From: Paracidovorax valerianellae
GTDB lineage: Bacteria; Pseudomonadota; Gammaproteobacteria; Burkholderiales; Burkholderiaceae_C
Reading direction: 5' to 3'
NCBI RefSeq assembly: GCF_900102625.1
Contig: NZ_FMZC01000001.1
Location: 186,001 to 250,000, forward strand
DNA: 64,000 nucleotides
Of this stretch, positions 1 through 8,373 are shown piece by piece. How positions within the stretch are numbered: the stretch's first letter is position 1; every line of letters begins with the position of its first letter. A program made the position numbers and the translations under genes. Under the pieces are notes generated by a model. It did not search any database. It was not told the origin of the DNA and saw only the letters and a list, made by a program, of their open reading frames with translations.

Positions 1-60
1 CCGCCGGCACCGGAGACCGGCGCAGGCAGCTTTTTGATGGACGCCGCGAAGAAAAAAGGC

Positions 61-858
61 TCAGAAGCCCGGCAGCACCGCGCCCTTGAATTCGGTCTGG
101 ATGAACTGGCGGATCTCTTCCGATTGGTAGGCCTTCACCAGCTTGGCGACCCAGGGCTTGTCCTTGTCGGCCTCGCGCACGGCGATCAGGTTGACATAGG
201 GGCTCTTGGCGTTCTCTTGCGCGATGGCGTCCTTGGCGGGGCTCAGGCCCGCGGACAGCGCGAAGTTGGTGTTGATGGCGGCAGCATCGAGGTCGTCCAG
301 CGAGCGGGCGAGTTGCGCAGCGTCGAGTTCGACGAACTTGAGCTTCTTGGGGTTGGAGACCACATCCAGCGGCGTGGCCTTCAGGCCCGCGCCTTCCTTG
401 AGCTTGATGAGTCCCTTGTCCTGCAGCACCAGCAGCACCCGGCCGCCGTTGGTGGGGTCGTTGGGAATGCCGAACTTGGCGCCATCTTTCAGGTCTTCAA
501 GCTTCTTGACCTTCTTGGAATACAGGCCGATCGGGAAATTGACGGTGTAGCCCACCGATACCAGCTTGTAGCCACGGTCTTTCACCTGGGCGTCGAGGTA
601 TGGCTTGTGCTGGTAGCTGTTGGCGTCGAGGTCGCCGGAGGCCAGCGCGGCGTTGGGCTGCACGTAATCGCTGAACTCGACGATCTGCAGCTTCAGGCCG
701 TCTTTCTCAGCCACTTTCTTGACCTGCTCGAAAATTTGCGCGTGCGGGCCGGCGGTCACACCGATCTTCAGCGGCTTGTCCTGCGCCAGAGCGCCGGTCT
801 GGAGGCCGGCGGCGAGTGCCAGGGCGAGGGTCGATTGCAGCAGGAAACGCTTGTTCAC
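61..858 (-). CDS. metQ: MetQ-type D-methionine ABC transporter substrate-binding protein
   Basis: 265-aa periplasmic binding protein of the NlpA/MetQ family, which delivers methionine to the MetNI importer. An N-terminal signal peptide (about residues 1-25, ending near ALAQ) precedes the mature start DKPLKIGVTAGPHAQ. Family signatures include the DYVQPNAAL and LDANSYQHKPYL stretches and the NDPTNGGR segment. Unlike Escherichia coli MetQ there is no lipobox cysteine at the signal cleavage site, so it is probably a soluble periplasmic protein. metN and metI lie on the same strand 1 kb upstream, but the acetyltransferase gene on the other strand separates them, so metQ has its own promoter. Confidence 0.93.
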   Translation of the reverse strand: MNKRFLLQSTLALALAAGLQTGALAQDKPLKIGVTAGPHAQIFEQVKKVAEKDGLKLQIVEFSDYVQPNAALASGDLDANSYQHKPYLDAQVKDRGYKLVSVGYTVNFPIGLYSKKVKKLEDLKDGAKFGIPNDPTNGGRVLLVLQDKGLIKLKEGAGLKATPLDVVSNPKKLKFVELDAAQLARSLDDLDAAAINTNFALSAGLSPAKDAIAQENAKSPYVNLIAVREADKDKPWVAKLVKAYQSEEIRQFIQTEFKGAVLPGF

Positions 859-986
859 GGAAACACCTTTGAAAAGAGATGGCGCATCTTAGGGTTTGCC
901 TTATCAAACCCATAAGAATACGTTTTCATTTCCTTACAACATGCGCACATAAAGGCGGCACCGGCCTGCGCTGCTATAAATCCTGC

Positions 987-1781
987 ATGTCCCATCCGCC
1001 TGACCTGTCCGCCATCCGTGCGCTGGAAGAACGCGCCTTCAACGCCTGGCCTGCGCGCCAGACGGTGTTCCACCAGGGCTGGGTGTTCCGGCTGGCTGGC
1101 GGGTTCACCAAGCGGGCCAATTCGGTGAACGCGCTCGAAGCCGGCGCGCCATTCACCGGCGTGCGCGAGGCCGCCGAAGCGCTCTACGCCCGCCACCGCC
1201 TGCGGCCCGTGTTCAGGATTTCACCACTCGCGGGCGCCGATGCCGAGCCAGAACTGGCAGCGGCCGGCTACACCGTCTTCGACCCCACCTGGGTGATGCA
1301 GGCGCCGTTGCAAACACCCGTGCAGCCGCCTGTTCAGTCGTTCTTGTCGAGCGGCCGCACGCCATCTCAAGCTTGTGTCGATTTGACAGAGGCGCCCGGC
1401 GCCGAATGGCTGGACGGCTTCGCCGAGGCCAACGGTGTGGCCGCGGTGAACCACGCCATCCACCACGCCATGGTGCAGTCGATCGCCCTGCCCTGCGCCT
1501 TCGCCACCTTGCGCCAGGGCGAGCACGCCGTCGGCTTCGGCCTGGCCGTGCGGGAACGCGGGGCGGTGGGCCTGTTCGACATCGTGGTGGCACCCGGGCA
1601 CCGTGGCCAGGGACATGGCCGCGCCCTGGTCCAGGCGCTCATGCAGTGGGGCCGGGACGGTGGCGCAGAGACGGCTTACCTGCAGGTGCGCGAGGAGAAC
1701 GCCGTGGCCCGCGGGCTCTACGCCGCGCTGGAGTTCGCCGACGCTTATCGCTACCACTACCGGGTGCCGGCGCAGAGCTGA
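987..1781 (+). CDS. GNAT family N-acetyltransferase
   Basis: 264 aa from the ATG at 987 (MSHPPDLSAIRALEERAFNA). An earlier in-frame start at 879 would add a tail unlike the family and overlap the metQ promoter region. The C-terminal GNAT fold is clear: the acetyl-CoA pyrophosphate loop is VVAPGHRGQGHGRALV, followed by LQVREENAVARGLYAALEF. The N-terminal half (about residues 1-130) resembles the duplicated, degenerate GNAT half seen in two-domain family members. The substrate cannot be told. It is divergent from metQ and convergent with metI, and probably functionally unrelated to methionine uptake. Confidence 0.85.
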   Translation: MSHPPDLSAIRALEERAFNAWPARQTVFHQGWVFRLAGGFTKRANSVNALEAGAPFTGVREAAEALYARHRLRPVFRISPLAGADAEPELAAAGYTVFDPTWVMQAPLQTPVQPPVQSFLSSGRTPSQACVDLTEAPGAEWLDGFAEANGVAAVNHAIHHAMVQSIALPCAFATLRQGEHAVGFGLAVRERGAVGLFDIVVAPGHRGQGHGRALVQALMQWGRDGGAETAYLQVREENAVARGLYAALEFADAYRYHYRVPAQS

Positions 1782-1847
1782 GGCGGCACCGGTAAGGCGC
1801 CGTTCAGTCCCTGCACCGTCTCCGCAGCGAGCGCCCGTGCAGCCGGA

Positions 1848-2513
1848 TCAGCGGTGGCTCAGCCGGCGCACCGCCCAGTCGCCCAGGCTCTGCACGGCCT
1901 GCACGAAGAAGATCAGCACGACCACCACGGCCAGCATCACATCGGGCAGGAAGCGCTGGTAGCCGTAGCGAATGCCCAGGTCACCCAGGCCGCCGCCACC
2001 GATCGCACCGGCCATGGCCGAGTAGCCCGTCAGGCTGACGAAGGTGATGGTCAGGCCGGCGACGATGCCGGGCAGCGCCTCGGGCAGCAGCACCTTCCAG
2101 ACGATCTGCCCCGTCGTCGCGCCCATGGCCTGGGCCGCTTCGATGAGGCCGTTGTCCACCTCGCGCAGCGAGGCTTCCACCAGCCGCGCCACGAAGGGCG
2201 CTGCCGCCAGCGTCAGCGGCACCACGGCGGCCGCCGTGCCGATGGACGAGCCCGTGATGAAGCGCGTGAAGGGGATGATCGCCACCAGCAGGATGATGAA
2301 CGGCGTGGAGCGCACGGCGTTCACGATCCAGCCCACGGTCTTGTTCATGGGGCCGTTCTCCAGCACGCCGCCGCGGTCGGTCAGGCGCAGGAACACGCCC
2401 AGCGGAATGCCCAGCAGCGCACCGACGATGCCCGAGATGCCGACCATGATGATCGTCTCCCACAGCGAGGTGGCGAACAGCTCCAGCATCATTTCCGAAA
2501 AGTTCTCGAACAT
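1848..2513 (-). CDS. metI: Methionine ABC transporter permease MetI
   Basis: 221-aa inner-membrane permease with about five hydrophobic segments. The binding-protein-dependent transport (EAA) loop reads EAAQAMGATTGQIVWKVLLPEALPGI around residues 130-155, which couples the membrane domain to the MetN ATPase. The gene starts 3 bp after the metN stop codon, so the two are translated as an operon on the minus strand. Length matches the family (about 217-225 aa). Confidence 0.94.
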   Translation of the reverse strand: MFENFSEMMLELFATSLWETIIMVGISGIVGALLGIPLGVFLRLTDRGGVLENGPMNKTVGWIVNAVRSTPFIILLVAIIPFTRFITGSSIGTAAAVVPLTLAAAPFVARLVEASLREVDNGLIEAAQAMGATTGQIVWKVLLPEALPGIVAGLTITFVSLTGYSAMAGAIGGGGLGDLGIRYGYQRFLPDVMLAVVVVLIFFVQAVQSLGDWAVRRLSHR

Positions 2514-2516
2514 CGC

Positions 2517-3584
2517 TCAGACCCCGCTCTCTTGATTGGCTTGCACTTCCTGCACCACGACGCCTTCGGCCCGCAGCTGCGCGATCGCCGCGGCCAGCCG
2601 GGTGCCGTCGCCGCTGGCATACACCGCGAGCGATCCGAACGTCTGCCCCTGAATCTCGTCGATCTGCCCGTGCAGGATCGACAGGTCGAGCCCGTGCTCG
2701 CGGATCAGGCGCGACAGGATGGGCTGGTAGGCGCGCTCGCCCGCGTACGACAGGCGCAGCAGCTGGCCCACGTTGCCCTGCCCCGCCGCGATCAGCTGCG
2801 ACGACAGGTGGCGCACATGGTCCATCACGCTGGCAGGAAGCTCCTGCGGCACGATCTCGTCGATCAGGCTCTTGGTGATGGGTTGCTGCGGCCGGGTGAA
2901 CACGTCCAGCACCGGGCCCTGTTCCACGATGCGGCCGGCGTCGATCACGGCCACGCGGTCGGCCACCTGCTTGATGACCTGCATCTGGTGGGTGATGAGC
3001 ACCACCGTCAGGCCCAGTTCCTGGTTCACCTGGCGCAGCAGCGCGAGGATGGAGCGGGTGGTTTCCGGGTCGAGCGCCGAAGTGGCCTCGTCCGACAGCA
3101 GCACCTTGGGCCGGCTGGCCAGCGCCCGGGCGATGCCCACGCGCTGCTTCTGCCCACCGCTGATCTGCGCCGGATAGCGGTCGCGCAACGAAGAAAGCCC
3201 CACCAGTTCGAGCAGCGGATCGACACGGCCGCGGATGGCCGCCTTGTCCATGCCCGCCAGCTCCAGCGGCAGCGCGGCGTTGTCGAACACGGTGCGTGAC
3301 GACAACAGGTTGAAGTGCTGGAACACCATGCCGATGTCGCGGCGTGCCTCGCGCAGTTGCGCGTCGTTGAGCTGGGTGAGGTCGCGCCCCGCCACGATCA
3401 CTTCGCCGCGCGTGGGCCGGTTCAGCAGGTTGATGACGCGCACCAGCGAACTTTTGCCCGCCCCGCTGCGCCCGATGATGCCGAACACTTCGCCCGGCGT
3501 GATGTGCAGGTCGATGCCGCGCAACGCCTCGACGGGCCCTTGCGCGCCCTGGTAAATCTGGGTGATACCCCGTAAATCGATCAT
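2517..3584 (-). CDS. metN: Methionine ABC transporter ATP-binding protein MetN
   Basis: 355 aa from the ATG at 3584 ([13 protein letters not shown]). A longer reading from 3680 lacks family support. Walker A is GRSGAGKSS near residue 38, the ABC signature is [15 protein letters not shown], and Walker B is [12 protein letters not shown]. After the nucleotide-binding domain comes a C-terminal NIL (ferredoxin-like) domain, about residues 265-350, which in this family senses methionine and trans-inhibits transport. First gene of metN-metI. Its upstream region holds two copies of the dispersed repeat. Confidence 0.94.
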   Translation of the reverse strand: MIDLRGITQIYQGAQGPVEALRGIDLHITPGEVFGIIGRSGAGKSSLVRVINLLNRPTRGEVIVAGRDLTQLNDAQLREARRDIGMVFQHFNLLSSRTVFDNAALPLELAGMDKAAIRGRVDPLLELVGLSSLRDRYPAQISGGQKQRVGIARALASRPKVLLSDEATSALDPETTRSILALLRQVNQELGLTVVLITHQMQVIKQVADRVAVIDAGRIVEQGPVLDVFTRPQQPITKSLIDEIVPQELPASVMDHVRHLSSQLIAAGQGNVGQLLRLSYAGERAYQPILSRLIREHGLDLSILHGQIDEIQGQTFGSLAVYASGDGTRLAAAIAQLRAEGVVVQEVQANQESGV

Positions 3585-3974
3585 GAAAATGCCATGGCCA
3601 CCGGTGCCCGCAGGCCGCGGCGGCGCTGAAAAGGAAAAATGCGGATGCGGGAATGTACGGGGTTGCACCCCAAACGCCAACGACCCTGAAATTGGGTGCT
3701 AAGACATTCCGGTTATGTAGACGCTTCGGCGACCGCTGAAAACGCTCCGATTTGCATAGCGCAAGTCCGTTGGCGGACAAGCGCTGGAGGCGGTTTCAAC
3801 GTTCAAATACAGGCGAGCAAAACAGTGCAGAATCGCTATTGCTATTATTTTTATAGCTACCTACCCTAGTGGATATTGCGCTGGAGCCGTTTTTGACCAC
3901 AACCCCTTCCTGACTCGTCGCGGCAGGCCCTGCCCTCACCAGCCCGTCATAAGCCCGTCATAAGCCCTGCACTC
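3585..3974. other. Gene-free stretch upstream of metN holding two dispersed repeats
   Basis: 390 bp between metN and the next binding-protein gene (both minus strand). It contains two copies of the dispersed GCTAT...ATAGC / GCGCTGGAGG repeat (about 3755-3792 and 3841-3898). A short direct repeat, GTCATAAGCCC, occurs twice around 3946-3967. The metN promoter must lie in the part nearest 3585-3750, but I see no unambiguous promoter or S-adenosylmethionine riboswitch structure. Confidence 0.5.
3841..3898 (+). repeat. Dispersed palindromic repeat, copy a
   Basis: Begins with the hairpin GCTAT-TATTTTT-ATAGC (3841-3857) and ends with the tail ATTGCGCTGGAGCC followed by a T run. The same layout recurs at 16270, 28545, 43219 and, on the opposite strand, 53969. 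A shorter relative (ATAGCGCAAG...AAGCGCTGGAGG) lies just upstream at 3757-3792. Confidence 0.75.
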
Positions 3975-4934
3975 TCAAGCCTTGCCCACATTGAAGCCCG
4001 TGTCGAAGGTCTTCTGGACATCCAGCCGCTGCCGCAGCAGCCCGGCGGCCAGATAGAAGTCGGCCGTGCGCTGCTGGTCGGCGACCACCGCGGCGTCGAT
4101 GTCCACCCATTTCGTCGCGCGGCGTTCAAATTGCAGTTGCGCCGCCTCGACCGGAATGCCGATGATGCGGGCCAGCGCGTCGGCGAACGGCCGCGCGTTG
4201 CGGTACGACCAGAGCTGCGCGCGCTCCACGCGCTCCTTGAAGTCGCGCAGGGCGTCGCGTTTGGTGGCCAGCGCCTCCTGCGTGGCCGCGAGAAAGCCGA
4301 GCCCGCTGGACAGCCCCCGCCCGTTGACCAGCACGCGCGCATGCCCGCTGGTTTCGGCCAGCGCGGTGTAGGGCTCCCACGTGGCCCAGGCATCGACCGA
4401 ACCCTGCGTCAGCGCGAGCTTGGATTCCGGCGGCGGAATGAAGCGCAGGTCCGCATCCGATGCCTTCAGGCCCGCGGACGCCAGCGCCTTGAGCGCGACG
4501 AAGTGACCGATGGAGCCCCGGTTGGTGGCGATGCGCTTGCCTTTGAGGTCGGCGGCCGTCTTCAACGGCGAATCGGGCCGCACCAGCACGGCGGTGCCGT
4601 AGGGGTCGGATCGGTTCGCGGCGAAAGCCCGCACCTGGCTGCCCGCTGCGAGCGTGAACAGCAGCGGCGCGTCGCCGATGGTGCCGAAGTCCACCGCGTT
4701 GGCGTTCAGCGCCTCGGCCAGCGGCGCGGCGGCAGGGAACTCGCTCCACTGGATCTCGTACGGCAGACCCTTCAGCTCGCCCGCCGCGTCCAGCAATGCG
4801 CGCAGCCCGCCCTTCTGGTCCCCCGCGCGCAGCACGGTGCGCTGCTGCGTGTGGCCCAGCACCGGCGAAAGAAAGGAAGCCGCGGCCACGGAAGCGGTCA
4901 TGAAGCGGTGGAAATGGCGCCGTTGCAGGGACAT
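3975..4934 (-). CDS. Aliphatic sulfonate-type ABC transporter substrate-binding protein
   Basis: 319 aa, SsuA/TauA-like periplasmic binding protein. It has an N-terminal twin-arginine-like export signal (QRRHFHRF, then a hydrophobic stretch to about residue 29). The body has the NMT1/SsuA signatures WSEFPAAAPLAEALNANAVD, GDAPLLFTLAAGS and LKGKRIATNRGSIGH, plus GSVDAWATWEPY near residue 185. The family binds alkanesulfonates, taurine or related organosulfur compounds. No permease or ATPase gene is adjacent, so it must share a transporter encoded elsewhere or outside the window. It lies downstream of, and on the same strand as, the DszC-like flavoprotein and aldolase genes, 120 bp away. Confidence 0.85.
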   Translation of the reverse strand: MSLQRRHFHRFMTASVAAASFLSPVLGHTQQRTVLRAGDQKGGLRALLDAAGELKGLPYEIQWSEFPAAAPLAEALNANAVDFGTIGDAPLLFTLAAGSQVRAFAANRSDPYGTAVLVRPDSPLKTAADLKGKRIATNRGSIGHFVALKALASAGLKASDADLRFIPPPESKLALTQGSVDAWATWEPYTALAETSGHARVLVNGRGLSSGLGFLAATQEALATKRDALRDFKERVERAQLWSYRNARPFADALARIIGIPVEAAQLQFERRATKWVDIDAAVVADQQRTADFYLAAGLLRQRLDVQKTFDTGFNVGKA

Positions 4935-5054
4935 GGAGAACTCCGGTTATTCGGAAATGGGAAATGGGAATGGGGAAAGGAGGAGCGAAGAAAGAGGGAA
5001 CGCGAGTCGTTGAAAAGGACGGCCAGGCGAAGAACAACGGCGCTGTGCGGCCGG

Positions 5055-6212
5055 TCACACGCCCAGCGCGCGCCGGCCGGCCGCCACATGCACGCTGTCG
5101 TCCTGCGGCGTGTGCACCCGGCCGCACAGCACGTCGCGCAGGTGCCGCTCCAGCGGGTTGCGGCGCGACAGGCCGTGGTTGCTCGTCAAAGCCAGGGCCG
5201 ACTGCACCGCGTCGATGGCGTTCTGGGTGGCGATGGCCTTGACCAACCCGCTGTCTTCGGAGGGCACGGGGGCGCCGGCGTCGAGGTCGGCCGCGAGGCC
5301 CGCGATCAGCCGGTCGTTGGTGAACAGCAGGCCTTCGATGCGGCCCACCGCCTCTTGCGCGCGTGGCAGCGTGGCCAGCGGTGCGCCCAGGCTGGCAGGG
5401 CGACGGTCTTGCAGAAAGACCACCAGCCAATGGCGCGCGGCGCGGGCCACGCCGGTATAGAGCGAGCCGAGCATGACGGCCATTTCCGCCTGCATGGCGG
5501 GCTCGCCGCGCGCCCAGTCCCGGGGCCAGCGCACGTCCAGCGCGTGGGCGGCGGGAACCTCCACGCCGTCCAGCAGCACATCGTGGCTGCCGCTGGCGCG
5601 CAGGCCCAGGTGGTCCCAGGTGGGTTCGATGCGAACGCCCGGCAGATCGGAGCGCACGAGGAACGTGCCCGTGCGGGGCTCGGACTCGTCCGTGCGCGCC
5701 CACACCACGTACCAGCGCAGCGCCGGCGCGCCGGTGCAATACACCTTGTGGCCCGTGAGGCGCCAGCCATCGGCCGTGCGCCGAGCCACCGTGGACGGCA
5801 GCCCGCCGCGCGCGGGCGAGCCCAGCTCGGGCTCGACCCGCAGCGCGTTGATGAGCGACACGCCGTGCACCGCCTCGTGCACCGCCTCGTGCACCAGTTC
5901 GCGCGCCAGCTCCTGCGGCCATGCGGTGCCTGGCCGCCCCATGCCGCGGTGCTGCAGGTATTGCATGGTCAGCACCAGCGCCGTAGCGGGGCAGCCCTGC
6001 GCGACCGCGCCGATCACCTCGCCCAGTTGCGCAGCGCCGGCGCCTTGCCCGCCCAGCGAACGCGGCGCCGCCAGCGCCAGCAGGCCTGCTTGCTGCAGAT
6101 CGGCGAAGTTCTGGTGCGGAAAGCTCGCCTCGCGGTCGTGCTGCGCCGCCCGCGCGCCGAACTCTGCAGCCAGCGTGCGTGCGCGCTGGCCGGCGGTCAA
6201 AGGTGCATTCAC
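5055..6212 (-). CDS. Acyl-CoA dehydrogenase-fold flavoprotein, DszC/SfnB-like
   Basis: 385 aa from the GTG at 6212 (VNAPLTAGQRARTLAAEF), which overlaps the TGA of the upstream aldolase gene in a GTGA junction. That overlap decides the start. The fold is that of acyl-CoA dehydrogenases: N-terminal helical domain, central beta domain with LTGHKVYCTGAPALRWYVVWARTD, and a C-terminal helical domain. Relatives placed among organosulfur genes (DszC, SfnB) are flavin-dependent oxygenases of sulfur compounds rather than beta-oxidation enzymes, and the neighbours support that reading here. The exact substrate is not visible. Confidence 0.75.
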   Translation of the reverse strand: MNAPLTAGQRARTLAAEFGARAAQHDREASFPHQNFADLQQAGLLALAAPRSLGGQGAGAAQLGEVIGAVAQGCPATALVLTMQYLQHRGMGRPGTAWPQELARELVHEAVHEAVHGVSLINALRVEPELGSPARGGLPSTVARRTADGWRLTGHKVYCTGAPALRWYVVWARTDESEPRTGTFLVRSDLPGVRIEPTWDHLGLRASGSHDVLLDGVEVPAAHALDVRWPRDWARGEPAMQAEMAVMLGSLYTGVARAARHWLVVFLQDRRPASLGAPLATLPRAQEAVGRIEGLLFTNDRLIAGLAADLDAGAPVPSEDSGLVKAIATQNAIDAVQSALALTSNHGLSRRNPLERHLRDVLCGRVHTPQDDSVHVAAGRRALGV

Positions 6213-7024
6213 TGCAGCACCTCTGGGTCTTCGCGCACCACGGTGTCGAACAGGCTCTTGAACGTGAAATGCGCCCCGACCGGCCCGCCGATCTGCCCGT
6301 GGGTGTGGCGCGCCACCTCGTGCCGGATCGGCTGCGGCGTGCCGGCGGCTTCGGCCAGCAGCTGTGTGTGGCAAGCGTTCTCCAGCGCGATGTACCACCA
6401 CGCGGCCGACTCCACGCTGGGCCCGGCCGTGAGGATGCCGTGGTTCTTGAGGATGACAGCCTTGCGGGCGCCCAGCGCTTCGCTGATGCGAAAGCCCTCG
6501 TCCGTCTCCCACACCACGCCGGTGAAGTCGTCGAACAGCGCGTGGTCTTCATAGAAGATGCAAGCGTCCTGCGTGAGCGGATCGAGCGTGCGGCCCAGCG
6601 TGGACCAGGCCTTACCATAGGTCGAATGCGTGTGCGCGGCAGCCACGATGTCAGGCCGGGCTTCGTGCAGCGCCGCGTGGATCGCGAACGCAGCGCGGTT
6701 GAGCGGGCCTTCGCCGATGGCGATCTCGCCCCGCGCGTTCACCAGCAACAGGTCGGACACGCGGATTCGCGAGAAATGCAGGCCCAGCGGGTTCACCCAG
6801 AAGTGGTCGTCCCACTCGGGGTCGCGCGCCGTGATGTGGCCGGCCAGGCCATGGTCGAACCCGTGCCGCGCGAAGAGGCGAAACGCCACGGCCAGTTGCT
6901 CCTGCCGGTGGCGGCGCTCGGCCTCGATCGTCGGTCGCGGGGGCGGCGCGTCGAACCAGTCCTTGCGCTGCGGATCGGGGCGGCGCTGAAGGGCCGAAGA
7001 CGGAAGCGAGAGAACGGCGGACAT
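6209..7024 (-). CDS. Class II aldolase/adducin family protein
   Basis: 271 aa from the ATG at 7024 (MSAVLSLPSSALQ). The metal-binding histidines are visible in AAAHTHSTYGKAWSTLG and in LKNHGILTAG, and the conserved GLAGHITARDPE lies near residue 60. Members cleave or epimerise sugar phosphates or act on related hydroxy compounds. In this sulfur-gene context the substrate is unknown. It is the first gene of a minus-strand unit with the DszC-like flavoprotein (4-bp overlap). A 17-bp motif shared with the SsuD-like gene lies 63 bp upstream. Confidence 0.85.
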   Translation of the reverse strand: MSAVLSLPSSALQRRPDPQRKDWFDAPPPRPTIEAERRHRQEQLAVAFRLFARHGFDHGLAGHITARDPEWDDHFWVNPLGLHFSRIRVSDLLLVNARGEIAIGEGPLNRAAFAIHAALHEARPDIVAAAHTHSTYGKAWSTLGRTLDPLTQDACIFYEDHALFDDFTGVVWETDEGFRISEALGARKAVILKNHGILTAGPSVESAAWWYIALENACHTQLLAEAAGTPQPIRHEVARHTHGQIGGPVGAHFTFKSLFDTVVREDPEVLQ

Positions 7025-7086
7025 CGTTGGCTTTCGGTCGAAGGGTGAACGGAATGGCGCCACCTTAGGAGCGCGCCGCGCCGCCA

Positions 7087-7103
7087 CCAACGAAGAAAAG
7101 CGC
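7087..7103 (-). promoter_or_regulatory. Shared upstream motif, copy 1 (candidate sulfur-regulator site)
   Basis: CCAACGAAGAAAAGCGC on the plus strand, 63 bp upstream of the aldolase start. The same motif with one change lies 66 bp upstream of the SsuD-like gene at 13769-13785, in the same orientation relative to the gene. Placement suggests an operator for a common regulator such as a CysB/Cbl/SsuR-type protein. The regulator identity is inference. Confidence 0.4.
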
Positions 7104-7281
7104 GTGAACACATGCGGTTTCGGTATGAAGGGCGCTGCGGGCCGCACTGCGGTTTTCCGCATGTGCTTGCTACGGATCGGTCGTTGGCAGCCTTCACGCC
7201 CGGCCGCACGCTTGCGAGAAATTTCCGTGATCCCTTCGGTCAGTCACGCTTTCATTCATCCGCCCGATACCAGGACCCGCC

Positions 7282-8316
7282 ATGCGCCCCACCCCCCCTG
7301 CCGCCCCCTCTTCCCCGCAGCGCCGCACGCTGCTACAACGCTCGCTGGTGGCCGGCGCCGCCGCTGCGCTGGGCTTTCCGGCGCTGGCACGACAGGCGGC
7401 AGCGGCGCCCGACCTGTCCGGCGTCACGCTGCGCATCGGCACCTACAAAGGGCTGTGGCGCCCGCTCATCAGTGCGGCGGGGCTCGCCAACACGCCCTAC
7501 CGCATCGAATGGCGCGAGCTGAACAACGGGGTGCTGCACATCGAGGCCATCAACGGCGATGCGCTGGACCTGGGCTCGGGCAGCGAGATCCCGGCGCTGT
7601 TCGCCGCGCGGCAAAAGGCCCAGGTGCGCTTCGTGGCCGTGACGCGCGAGGACCTCAACAACCAGGTCACGCTGGCCCGAAAGGATGCGCCCATCCAGCG
7701 CATCGCCGACCTGAAAGGCAAGCGCGTGGGCTATGTGCGGGCCACCACATCGCATTACTTTCTGAGCCGGCAACTGGCCGAAGCCGGCTTGTCGTTCGCG
7801 GACATCACCCCGGTCAGCCTGACGCCGTCCGACGGGCTTTCGGCCTTCGACCGGGGCGACCTGGATGCCTGGGCCATCTACGGCTACAACGGCCAGATCG
7901 CCCGGCTGCGCTACGGGGCCCGCGTGCTCAAGACCGGCGTGGGGTACCTGTCGGGCAACTTTCCGATCTATGCCAACCCCCGGGCGGTGGCCGACCCGCT
8001 GCGCCATGCGGCCCTGACCGACTACCTGCAGCGCCTGCGCCGCGCCTACGTGTGGGCCAACGGCAATTACCTGGACTATGCCCGCGCCCAGGCAGCCGAG
8101 ACGCGGGTGCCGGTGGGCGACCTGATCGAGTTGTGGAACAACCGCAGCACCGACTACGACCTGCGCCCCGTGACCGATGCCGTGGTGCAGGGCCACCAGG
8201 CGGTGGCCGATGCCTTCCTGCAACTGGGCGTGCTGGATGGCAAAACCCAGGTGGCGCCGCTGTGGGACCGCAGCTTCACGCCGGCCTGGGCGGCCGCAGA
8301 CCCTGCTGCGGCCTGA
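7282..8316 (+). CDS. ABC transporter substrate-binding protein, sulfonate/taurine type
   Basis: 344 aa. Export signal with a twin-arginine-like QRRTLLQRS followed by a hydrophobic region ending near residue 43. The SsuA/TauA-like body shows ISAAGLANTPYRIEWRELNNG, LDLGSGSEIPALFAARQ, LKGKRVGYVRATTSHYFLSRQLAEAG and GDLDAWAIYGYN. It resembles the binding protein at 3975-4934 in architecture but is clearly diverged, suggesting a different organosulfur ligand. It is divergent from the aldolase-flavoprotein unit, and no cognate permease is nearby. Confidence 0.85.
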   Translation: MRPTPPAAPSSPQRRTLLQRSLVAGAAAALGFPALARQAAAAPDLSGVTLRIGTYKGLWRPLISAAGLANTPYRIEWRELNNGVLHIEAINGDALDLGSGSEIPALFAARQKAQVRFVAVTREDLNNQVTLARKDAPIQRIADLKGKRVGYVRATTSHYFLSRQLAEAGLSFADITPVSLTPSDGLSAFDRGDLDAWAIYGYNGQIARLRYGARVLKTGVGYLSGNFPIYANPRAVADPLRHAALTDYLQRLRRAYVWANGNYLDYARAQAAETRVPVGDLIELWNNRSTDYDLRPVTDAVVQGHQAVADAFLQLGVLDGKTQVAPLWDRSFTPAWAAADPAAA

Positions 8317-8373
8317 CCCCTTGAGATCCGCACTCTTGCTGGCCCGCCTGCGTGCGCCCGCCTTGCGCTGAAA

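Noticed and set aside
3585-3750. SAM-type riboswitch upstream of metN
   Set aside because: No recognisable SAM riboswitch consensus or multi-helix junction could be identified; the inverted repeats there are the dispersed repeat family.
1981-3780. Long minus-strand frame over metI and metN
   Set aside because: Frame-shifted shadow of two well-supported genes; translation is Arg/Ala/Gly-rich without motifs.
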